A stretch of 64,000 bases of DNA from Nematostella vectensis (taxonomy: Eukaryota > Cnidaria > Anthozoa > Actiniaria > Edwardsiidae), in contig NC_064041.1 in the NCBI RefSeq assembly GCF_932526225.1, positions 10,522,813 through 10,586,812 of the forward strand, read 5' to 3'. A program made the position numbers and the translations under genes. Shown here in pieces: positions 50,501-62,500 of the stretch; position 1 is the first letter of the stretch, and each line of letters opens with the position of its first letter. The notes under the pieces are model-generated. The model had not been told where the DNA came from. It saw only the letters and a program-made list of their open reading frames with translations, and ran no database searches.

Positions 50501-53500
50501 GTCAAGGTGGATGGTAGTAATAGTGTTGGGTCAAGGTGGATGGTAGTAATAGTGTTGGGCCAAAGTGGATGGTAGTCATAGTGTTGGGCCAAAGTGGATG
50601 GTAGTAATAGTGTTGGGCCAAAGTGGATGGTAGTAATAGTGTTGGGCCAAGGTGGATGGTAGTAATAGTGTTGGGCCAAGGTGGATGGTAGTAATAGTGT
50701 TAGGCCAAGGTGGATGGTAGTAATAGTGTTGGGCAAAAGTGGATGGTAGTAATAGTGTTGGGCCAAAGTGGATGGTAGTAATAGTGTTGGGCCAAGGTGG
50801 ATGGTAGTAATAGTGTTAGGCCAAGGTGGATGGTAGTAATAGTGTTGGGCCAAGGTGGATGGTAGTAATAGTGTTGGGCCAAAGTGGATGGTAGTAATAG
50901 TGTTGGGCCAAGGTGGATGGCAGTAATAGTGCTGATCCAAGGTGGATGGTAGTCATAGTGTTGGGCCAAGGTGGATGGTAGTAATAGTGTTGATCCAAGG
51001 TGGATGGTAGTAATAGTGTTGATCCAAGGTGGATGGTAGTCATAGTGTTGGGCCAAAGTGGATGGTAGTAATAGTGTTGGTCCAAGGTGGATGGTAGTAA
51101 TAGTGTTGATCCAAGGTGGATGGTAGTCATAGTGTTGGGCCAAGGTGGATGGTAGTAATAGTGTTGGGCCAAGGTGGATGGTAGTAATAGTGTTGGGCCA
51201 AGGTGGATGGTAGTAATAGTGTTGGGCCAAGGTGGACGGTAGTCATAGTGTTGGGCCAAGGTGGATGGTAGTTATAGTGCTGATCCAAGGTGGATGGTAG
51301 TAATAGTGCTGGGCCAAGGTGGATGGTAGTAATAGTGTTGGGCCAAGGTGGATGGTAGTCATAGTGTTGGGCCAAGGTGGATGGTAGTAATAGTGTTGGG
51401 CCAAGGTGGATGGTAGTAATAGTGTTGGGCCAAAGTGGATGGTAGTAATAGTGTTGGGCCAAGGTGGATGGTAGTAATAGTGTTGGGCCAAGGTGGATGG
51501 TAGTAATAGTGTTGAGCCAAGGTGGATGGTAGTCATAGTGTTGGGCCAAAGTGGATGGTAGTAATAGTGTTGGCCAAGGTGGATGGTAGTAATAGTGTTG
51601 GGCCAAGGTGGATGGTAGTAATAGTGTTGGGCCAAGGTGGATGGTAGTAATAGTGTTGGGCCAAGGTGGATGGTAGTAATAGTGTTGGCTGATAGGGGTG
51701 TTGAGGGAGAGAAATGTAGGTGCTCCTGACTATGATTATTTAAGATTGCGGTAGGGGTATATGCGATGCTGGTGTTTGTGACAGTATATTTTAGATGCTG
51801 GTGTTTGTGACAGTATATTTTAGATGCTGGTGTTTGTGACAGTATATTATAGATGCTGGTGTTTGTGACAGTATATTTTAGATGCTGGTGTTTGTGACAG
51901 TATATTTTAGATGCTGGTGTTTGTGACAGTATATTATAGATGCTGGTGTTTGTGACAGTATATTTTAGATGGTGGTGATTTCGACAGTATATTTTAGATG
52001 CTGGTGTTTGTGACAGTATATTATAGATGCTGGTGTTTGTGACAGTATATTATAGATGGTGGTGTTTGTGACAGTATATTTTAGATGCTGGTGTTTGTGA
52101 CAGTATATTATAGATGCTGGTGTTTGTGACAGTATATTATAGATGGTGGTGTTTGTGACAGTATATTATAGATGGTGGTGTTTGTGACAGTATATTTTAG
52201 ATGGTGGTGTTTGTGACAGTATATTATAGATGCTGGTGTTTGTGACAGCATATTATAGATGGTGGTGTTTGTGACAGTATATTTTAGATGCTGGTGTTTG
52301 TGACAGTATATTATAGATGCTGGTGATTGTGACAGTATATTTTAGATGGTGGTGTTTGTGACAGTATATTATAGATGGTGGTGTTTGTGACAGTATATTT
52401 TAGATGGTGGTGTTTGTGACAGTATATTATAGATGGTGGTGTTTGTGACAGTATATTATAGATGCTGGTGTTTGTGACAGTATATTTTAGATGGTGGTGT
52501 TTGTGACAGTATATTATAGATGCTGGTGTTTGTGACAGTATATTATAGATGCTGGTGTTTGTGACAGTATATTTTAGATGGTGGTGTTTGTGACAGTATA
52601 TTTTAGATGGTGGTGTTTGTAACAGTATATTATAGATGGTGGTGTTTGTGACAGTATATTATAGATGGTGGTGTTTGTGACAGTATATTATAGATGCTGG
52701 TGTTTGTGACAGTATATTTTAGATGCTGGTGTTTGTGACAGTATATTATAGATGCTGGTGATTGTGACAGTATATTATAGATGCTGGTGTTTGTGACAGT
52801 ATATTTTAGATGCTGGTGTTTGTGACAGTATATTTTAGATGCTGGTGTTTGTGACAGTATATTATAGATGCTGGTGTTTGTGACAGTATATTTTAGATGC
52901 TGGTGATTGTGACAGTATATTATAGATGGTGGTGTTTGTGACAGTATATTATAGATGCTGGTGTTTGTGACAGTATATTATAGATGGTGGTGTTTGTGAC
53001 AGTATATTTTAGATGCTGGTGTTTGTGACGGTATATTTTAGATGCTGGTGTTTGTGACAGTATATTATAGATGCTGGTGTTTGTGACAGTATATTATAGA
53101 TGCTGGTGTTTGTGACAGTATATTTTAGATGGTGGTGTTTGTGACAGTATATTTTAGATGGTGGTGTTTGTGACAGTATATTTTAGATGCTGGTGTTTGT
53201 GACAGTATATTATAGATGGTGGTGATTGTGACAGTATATTTTAGGTGCTGGTGATTGTGACAGTATATTTTAGATGGTGGTGTTTGTGACAGTATATTAT
53301 AGATGCTGGTGTTTGTGACAGTATATTTTAGATGGTGGTGTTTGTGACAGTATATTATAGATGCTGGTGATTGTGACAGTATATTTTAGATGCTGGTGTT
53401 TGTGATACTACGCTGCTGATGGTACTGATAATGGTAAAATGTATTCACCAATAAAAAACAAATTGTTATTATTGTTTACAAATTGCTTGGTTTAAAAAAT

Positions 53501-56500
53501 GATAGTGTGGCCAGAGGCGGATCCGGGATTTTCAAAGGGGGGGGGGGGATTAGGGGAAGCAAGGGTTTTATGAAAGAAGGGCCGGATTTATTGTTATTCT
53601 GTGGATTTCCTTATATTTCTTGTTATTTCTCAGCCAAATATCTCAAAAGGGGGCAGGGGTCCGCATCTGGTGGCCCGATGATCCTAATTGTATTGTCCAA
53701 TATTTCAAGGTTTTACTCACAATGATTTTATTCTTAGAGCCGCTTGCAAATGCTGAAAGTGAACAGGTATCAAACATACAGTCTCGTGGCCAATGGCCTT
53801 TGTATTGTTGCTATTGGATTATTGATTGTTTGTATAGCCCTGTGCACCATGACTTGTACAGCCTTCATATTTTTGTTATTGGATTGCTTGCTTGTATACC
53901 AGGATCCCCACACATGATCCTATATAGCTCTGTGCGGCGTGACTTGTATAATGGTCTTTGTATTCTTTCTATTGGCTTGTTTGCTTGTATACTATAGCTC
54001 TATGCACCGTGACATGTTCGAAGGCCTTCATATTCTTGCTATTAGCTTATCTATTGTTTGCTTGTATACTATAGCGCTGTAAATTGTTCAAAGGCCTTCA
54101 TATTGTTGCTATTAGCTTATGTTTTGCTTGCTTCTATCCTATAGCTCTATGCGCCGTGACTTTCGTGCAAGATTGAACAGCCAAGGTGTCATGGCAACAG
54201 GAATCCACTCGGACGTCTGTCAGGTATTGAATTGGCCATCCAAGCTATAAGCATACACGTGCATTACAATAGAAACCTAACTCAACATACCAGAATGCAA
54301 TGCGCACCTTTTTAAACTAAGTGAACACTGCAATACTGTAGTTTAGGTTGCCCGCACATGCTTATAGCTGGAATGGCCTATTGAATAGTTATTGCAGATT
54401 ACTTGCTATCACAGCTTATAATAATTATTGCATTGCCACATCTTGATATTAAAACAATATTCCTGAATGATTTTATTTTAGAATTGAGATTATTGGGAAT
54501 TAAATGAAACTCTAGGGTCAGTACGCAGCTCTTTCAAGCTGCAATTTGAGTGGGCAAATGAACAATATCCGCACCTCGACACAAAGAACGAGAAGAATAG
54601 AGACAAAAGAACTCCTTTGTAGAACACAAATAATAGGAGACAAAGCAGCTGTGTACTTACTCTCACTCTATCAGGATGCTTTACAGCCGTTATTGATGCT
54701 TTCAAATTTTTTTACCACAGCATGCTATGCTACTTCCGGTTCTAGTGCACCACATCCGGTATCACACCTGCCTCAGAACGCTGGATGCCAAGCTTGGCTA
54801 CACCTTCAAGGACCGAATGCTGCTACAGGTGGGTAGCCCACACCGCATCCATACATACCATACATGATTTGTCTTATACCAGTTCCAAACTAGGGGAGGA
54901 GATGTACGCTTAAGGTCATCTATGTGCAAAATCGTCAGCCAGCTTACATTTGGGGCTGTTCTGAAAAGCTTGTTTTTGAAACATTGGAAATCCTATGGTG
55001 TGCATAAGGACAACGTGTACTAAGTGGGCTTGTGCCCTGGGCCCCAGTGTACCACCCATGAGAGGTGGCTAGCAGGCTAGCATTTCTTATACCATACATA
55101 AGATAATTCTGATATTTTTACCCTATTTTGTACCCATTTTTGCCTTACGATAGTAAACCTTGCTCGTCACCCTGCTAGCAGACATATCTTTACTGATCTT
55201 TTAATGTCCTTACTGATTCAAGATGTCAAGTTTGTTTTTAGTATATTTGTGTGTTATTGTTTCTCAGCTGGCTCTGTCACACCCGTCCTACCACTTGAAC
55301 TACGGCATGAATCCCGACCATGCTCGCAACAGTCTGTCCAACTGCGGCGTCAAGCAGCCGAGGTACGGCGACCGCCGCATTCACAACGTCCACAGCAAGA
55401 AGAAAGGTAAGTGAACCAGCTCAATTCTAACGGCTTTTATATGTGCACATTCACAACGTCCACAGCAAGAAGAAAGGTAAGTGAACCAGCTAAACTCTAA
55501 TGGCTTTTATTAGTGCATATTCACAACGTCCACAGCAAGAAGAAAGGTAAGTGAACCAGCTAAACTCTAACGGCTTTTATATGTGCAAATTCACAACGTC
55601 CACAGCAAGAAGAAAGGTAAGTGAACCAGCTAAACTCTAATGGCTTTTATATGTGCACATTCACAACGTCCACAGCAAGAAGAAAGGTAAGTAAACCAGT
55701 TAAACTCTAATGGCTTTTATTAGTGCATATTCACAACGTCCACAGCAAGAAGAAAGGTATGTGAACCAGTTAAACTCTAATGGCTTTTATTAGTGCATAT
55801 TCACAACGTCCAAGGCAAGGAAAAAGGTAAGTGAACCAGCTAAACTCTAATGGCTTTTACTAGTGCATATTCACAATGTCCACAGCAAGAATAAATGTGA
55901 GTGTGCCAGTTTATAAACTCTTGGTATCGCTAAAACCTTTTTTCGATTTGAATACCTAGATCAGTTGTTCCTGATGTTGTATTTAATATTGTATTTAATT
56001 TTTAGGTATAACACATTTGGTCCGTGTGATGGCGAACTTGGGAAAGGTGGAGGAAGATAGATCAATGTAAGTATTCAAAGTCTTCCCCCTTCTACCCCCT
56101 CCTCCTAAGCTTTCCCTCCAGACCTTTCTCTCTACACGTAAAAATCTGTCCTTCCTCTCAAACTTTCCCTCTAAACCTTTCTTTCTACCTGCATAAGATC
56201 TGCCCTTTTTGGTCGCCCTCTTACTCTCATTCAATCTTTATACTAATTCATTTTTCTTCTTCCCTAAACCTCCACTTTTGCTTGCTTGCTTGTTTTGTGT
56301 AGGTTCGAAGATAACAATGGCAAACTAGCTCTTATAAAGCATCCGGGTGCCAAGGATAAACGACGCAGGCAGACAGTTCACAGTTCAGGAAAAGCATGGT
56401 ACAATAGGGAACGCTGCAAAATACACATAGTTAGTTATAGTAGTAGTAGTAGTGGTAGTACTTGGTGCACTTCAGTGAAGACCAGGAATGGTTAAGCAGA

Positions 56501-59500
56501 TATCATGCATTATCCTGTACTTCAGCAGAGGCAATGCATGGTAAAGCAAATATCTCTGCAACAACATACTCAGTTACTTACGTAGATAAGAATAATGTAG
56601 CCAGGACTTTTCCTTGGTGCGCCAGTTTCCTCCCCATAGGTTATAATGTTACATGATCAGGCCAGGGTTGGGTTTTGGGGGTCCTTCCTGATAGTCTCGT
56701 TTGCCGTTTGTAGGATCCGTCACAATGAGCGGCTGGAGTTTCTTGGAGACGCTGTCCTTGAATTCATCTGCAGGTATCTAAACAGTTGGTAACTGAACGG
56801 GAAGACAGACGCACACAGCGCCAGCCATCCAACGTCAGCATTTCTTTAGGCCGGTTAAGACGATTTAGTGATATGCGTATTGCCCGCGACACAACTCGAA
56901 TCGTAATGTGTAAATCAGCCTACGCCTCGCCTACGAATGTCGCAATGTGACATTCGGGGCTAAGGCATGTGGTATATGACTTAAACGTGTTGTCTAAATC
57001 AGCCTTTAGCTTTTCAGTGTGACACATCATAGGAAATTTACCACATCTGTTTCATTGCTTCGATGTCACCCTGTGCTTAGTGATGTAGGACTTGAATGAA
57101 AATGACTCACCTATTCATTCTGTTAGTTATACAAAGCATTTTTTTGAATATCGAAATGTCCTTTTTCGCCAATTAGTTTCCCTTGGTTTGCAATTTCTGT
57201 TCTTCTGATTTGTTCTAAAGTGTAACTGTATTGTTGTCGTTCATCAACCCTTCCTCTTCAAACCCGATTTTCTATTTGTATAGACCAAAATACATTTAGT
57301 TCTACGTCGATACAAACATCACATTAAATGGGGTCGCAACCAAGTTGAATGGATGTGGTCAGTAGAGTTTCCGTTGCACAAATGCAGAGAATTTTAAGAT
57401 TTTATTCGGCACGACAAAAGGCACAACAAAGTTTGAATGCCATTTTGTGTGCAACACGACTGGTGCAGCCTGGGCTGGGTCATACAAAACAGGTAAGTGT
57501 AAACCCAGGAATAAATACTGCCATCTCGATATTTAATTGAATAAAAAAGGCATTCATTCCTGGGTTAGCGTTAACCTGCTTTCTAGGAACCTGGCCCCGC
57601 ACGCTGTATCATTGATCGACCTCAAACTGGTTAATGAGTCCAAGATAATCAAGCTCAGCATGACAAGAAGGCGAAGTATGAATCGAGCCTAACGTTATCT
57701 ATTGTTGCAGCAAGCATCTGTTCTATATGCTACCTGACATGGATGAGGGGCACCTTGCGACATTCAGATCCGCCCTTGTGCAGAACCGACACCTGGCGCT
57801 CCTGGCCAAGGTACATAACTAACACAGCTCCTTGCCAAGGTCTTATTTATTTAGTACATCGATGTGAGTAGAAATCTTTAATTCAGCGGCATCTGCTACT
57901 ATCACTTATTCGTACCATGTTAAAAGGAGAATTAGTGTTAAAGTGTCTTTGCCATTTCTATTATAGATGCTCGACCTTTCTGACTACATGCAGTTCTCGC
58001 ACGGGTAAGCCACCGAATCAACCTCTCCTCTTTCGCTCAAATTTCCCCCCTTCTCCTCACTTCCACTTTCTCTTGTGTCTCCACTCCTTCTTTTAAACCC
58101 TTATTCTTAAACATGTGTTGTTGCTGTCTTGAAGACCCGACCTGTGCCAGGAAGACGACTTGAATCATGCCATGGCCAACTGCCTAGAGGCATTGCTTGG
58201 TAAGATATACTTATACCACCAGTGCACTTGCCACATATACTCATAGGGGACGAAGTTCGTTTAGCCATTTAGCGGACCATTTTCTACTAGGTATCTTGTT
58301 GCAGTGGTACTAATTTTCATTCACTTAAGCAGTCCTTCCATTTGATGTGTGGTGGTTCTTCACAACCCCTCGAGCCTGTGACTATGGGCCTGTCATTCTT
58401 ACACTGCATTTAACTTATATGTCATTTTAAAGAAATAAATCCTCCTAAGTTTCTAAATATTGGATGGAACTTTTTACAACTATTATATCATAGGTGCAGT
58501 CTATTTAGAAGCTGGTCTACAAGTAGCAACAGAACTCTTTTCGAGACTTGCATTCACGGAACAGGTAACTGCCTTAACTATCTTAGGATAGAAAGGTTTG
58601 TTCATTTATATACTTAGAACTTGTAATTCCAACCTAAAACGAGTAATATCTAAATCATACATTATTATAACTTTGGCGAGCATTGTGGCGTATTATACGG
58701 GCTCTAATGAACGTTTTGGCGGGTTCTAATATATTTAAGCCCGCTGCTCTAAGCCAATGAGAGGGCGAGGAAATTGCAGCGAGCCAATCAGAAGGAAGCA
58801 GGAATTCCCGCAATTCATTCAAACCGCTCGTCGCATCGCTTGCCGTGTTTGGTTGTGTTTTGACAACTACCAAAAAAACAAACAGGAAAACATGGCTGAA
58901 CACGACTCACAATCTTCTCAGTTCGATGAGGAGGAGCTTAAAAAAATGGAAGAAGATTCTGTCCCCAAAAATACTAAAAAACAAACATCCTGGGCGATGA
59001 AAATGTTCACCGAGTGGTGCACAAAGCGAAGTGTTGGATGTGATTTTCACAGTATCAGCTCCCCGAATCTTGGAGGCATTTTACGCCGTTTCTATGCTGA
59101 AGTCAAAACAAAAGACGAGAAGGACCTCTCGCCGAGTGCCTTTTGCTTCTAGCGAAACCATTGAGATGGAAAACAGAAATGATAGCAAACAAGGCAGTTT
59201 ATCTTGGGCAGGCGGGCAAGTGAATGTAAGTTTTTCATCCTCGACCGAATTATACTTCTGCAAAGGCTGTCATGCCAAATTGTCACTTTTCCAATTGCAC
59301 AATAAATTTTAATTCCTACAAGTGACATCCCATTAAACTTTCTATATTTTGAAACAGTTGTTTCGTTTACAAAAAGAACCTTAAACACGTGTATATTTAG
59401 CAACGTTTGTAAAGTGAATTGAAGCTGTATTTATTAATTATGTTATAACAACTTTCAATTAATAAATATCACGCGAGTCATCCGGGTTTTCCGATATCAT

Positions 59501-62500
59501 TTTTGTTTTTGTTTTTGCGCTTAATGCTCGCCAAAGTTATAATAATAGTAATGTAGTTGATGCTCTTGGGCGTAAATATGTTTTGGGCCCTTCTCAGTGC
59601 TCATTTTAAAATGAGCTCGAGTCGGGCCCAAAACATATTTACGCCCGCGAACATCAACTATATTGTTATATTACTTAGGACTTGTATGACAAGTGGATGG
59701 AGCTGCCAAAGCACCGCCTACAGGTAACATCTGTGTGGAATAAGCCAGTTCAGAGTTTTCAAAAGAAAAAGACGCGAGGATACTGAATCGATCGAATCGG
59801 ACCAAATATACGATTTTGAAGAAGAGTTTGTATGGCGGTCTTGGAAAAATATCCTTCCTACAAAGCCGCTCTACAAGATATGGGAAAACCAACCACATTC
59901 ATGTGTTACACACTTATTGTTTTAATACCTTTCTACCGCGTTTTGTTATTTCGTCCACGAAATTAAAATAATATTTTTGCCAAACATCTAAGAGCAATAT
60001 TGATTTGAATTTTACGGCATAAAAATTGAAACGGCACTTCTACTGGTGCATTTTATACTTCTAATTGGAGTTCGCCGATGAACTTTTACAGTATTCGAGT
60101 GAAGAAATGACTCAGGGTACTCAGAAAATCGCTCCGTAGAAATACCTTTTGCGCCAATTCATCCCAAATTGCCCCCTATACGAAGTGCAATAGTCCTCAC
60201 GTGTTGCAATGAATGATTTCAACATATCGTTTAAAGCTGTAGAAAGGATTTTTCTCCAAGACCGCAATATAGCCTACCTGTAGGCTTTGATTGTTTTTCC
60301 AGTACGAAAACCCCGAAAACACGGAGTTCGCATAACCCGGCCGCCATCTTGGTTAACCCCCTCTCCCTGCGGAGCGCGTTATCAAATATGGCGGCCGGGT
60401 TATGCGAACTCCGTGTTTTCAGGGTTTTCGTGCCTGAAAAACTATCAAAGCCTACAGGTAGGCTAACCGCAATACAAACTCTCTTGTGAAGTCGCTCTAT
60501 TGGTCCAAAAGAGCCCAGTCCCTTACGGCATTTCTTACTCTGAACTGGCTTATTCACAGTCATCAGGTAACATCCTAGGCTCGGTTTCCAGTGTAGTGGT
60601 TTAGGTTGGCGCAGGGTATGAGATGTTGTATGAATGAGCCAATCAAAAGTCTAGCACTCGAAAGTCCGTCTATAAGAAGTAGCATAATTATCACACAATA
60701 GTTCAAAATAGCGGAAAGGATAGTTCGAGAAAAAGTGTTTGACCTGGCGTTAGAAAAGTCCGGTTCCTAGCAAAAGCTTGCCGTGAAAGAGTTTCTTTCT
60801 GGTAAAGATGTTGTAGTTCTGTGCAACCCACAAGAAGTGACGTCACGTACTTGTTGCGTGACCGTGCGGCATGCCGTCACTGGAGGAGCAGGGCACGACG
60901 TAACCAGTGCTGGAAACAAAACCTAGTAACATCATTGAGGAGTTTATACTTAACTGTCATCGTCAGTATCATCACATCATCACCAGATATGGTATGTAGT
61001 TGCTTTCTCATACTTTTTCTGTGTTAATGAATATAGGACCAAAAACCAGGTGGTGACCGACACCTGATAGGATCGTCACCAGTTCTTCAAGTAAGTTATC
61101 GCCAAACCCTCACCCCTACCTTATGTAGTCGTTACAAGTTAACCCATTGACTCCTGGCTTTTTTGGAGCTGAATTTACAAAAAACAGACTGAAAACAGAT
61201 ACCTCCCCCCTATTCTGAGTTTTATACAGCCCGTCAAAGTCAAACACAGCTGCACCTAGTCAGCGGTATCCAAGCTTTCCAACAGTGCTTTGCGGTACCC
61301 ACTTTTAATCCCTCGTCGTTGTGCTGAAGCCAGCACAAGTTGATGGTTGCTTGTATTTTTCATCAAAAATACAGCTATGAGCATATTAGGAGAGTGTCTT
61401 AGGACATCATGAAGTCTTTTGGGGCATAATTGAGTGCTTTGCTTATGGATATTTGCAAGCAAAGGTGGATTCATGATGATTTTTTCTTGTTTGGCTTTGC
61501 CCGGATGAGAAAATAATTTCTAATGAATCACCACAGCTCTCCTAAATGCTGTCTTTTCTGAAACCAAATTGATTGCAAAATTGTTTACACTGCTATTCTG
61601 GGTCTGTTTGACCTGGAATTGATTTGTTTGGCTTCGGGGTGAAAAGACTTCTAAAAAAACATCTGTCTTTGGGGAGAGGAGTGTTGACTGGCCCTCCCCT
61701 CGTGAATTTTCCCCTGGATCTCCCAGAATGCTTTGCAATACGTAAAGATATTTTCGTGGTTGTACAATCCTTCAAGGAATGGACATTGTGTTTTGAGGCC
61801 AAGGAAATGTACCTGGAGGATCAGAATAAAGGTATCTATTTGTGTCTTGAGCTGTGTTTGCTGATCTCTTTCCCTTGTGTGGTATTTTGAGCGTTTTATT
61901 GAGAGGGGTGATTCTGCTTTTCTCTCCTTGTTCGATTTGAGATTTGTCAAAGAACCTGTGCTATTATTTGGCTTAAGAGTAGATGCCAACACCTTGGTTG
62001 GATGCATATCTGCAAGACCATTTATCCCTTAGACTGATGCCTGAGTATCTTCATCTTGTTGTGTTTATTTTGAATTTATGAATTTTTTGGGTTGTGGGTA
62101 CTTCCCAAAGCCGGTACAGGCCGGTTGAGGGGTCAATGTGTTAAGGGAAATAGCGTGTAAAGACATCAAAGTTCATCAAAGTTCATCAAAAAATGCTATT
62201 CGCCAGAAAGGTGTTTTTCCTGTTATGTATCCCTTTCCAAATTAAGAGGAACACTGTCTTTGTCTTTGTCAAACGACATTTTGACATTCTAGAAAAAATA
62301 CCAAGTTTGAGAAAGTATCCGTTTCCGTCGACTTATTCGTGGAAGTCATTGCGACTTTCTTATTTTAATTTGATAAATTTTCGAGATTTCCTCACATAAT
62401 TTGGCGCGTTCAGAGAAACACACATGCTTGTGTCCAGGAGTGATTCACTCACCTCGAAATTGATTAAAAATGTTCGCATTCCATGCCACTGCTCTTCGGT

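Noticed and set aside
41011-51635. Dozens of overlapping minus-strand ORFs up to 420 aa ([13 protein letters not shown]-type repeats)
   Set aside because: They are the translation of a 29-bp tandem repeat that lacks stops in every minus frame; units of 28 bp shift the frame freely without selection against it.
41011-51688. Giant 29-bp array as another exon/donor-derived array
   Set aside because: The unit contains CCAAG|GTGGAT, which looks like a weak donor, but the upstream exon end (CACATGAAG|GTAGGC) does not match the repeat, so derivation cannot be supported.
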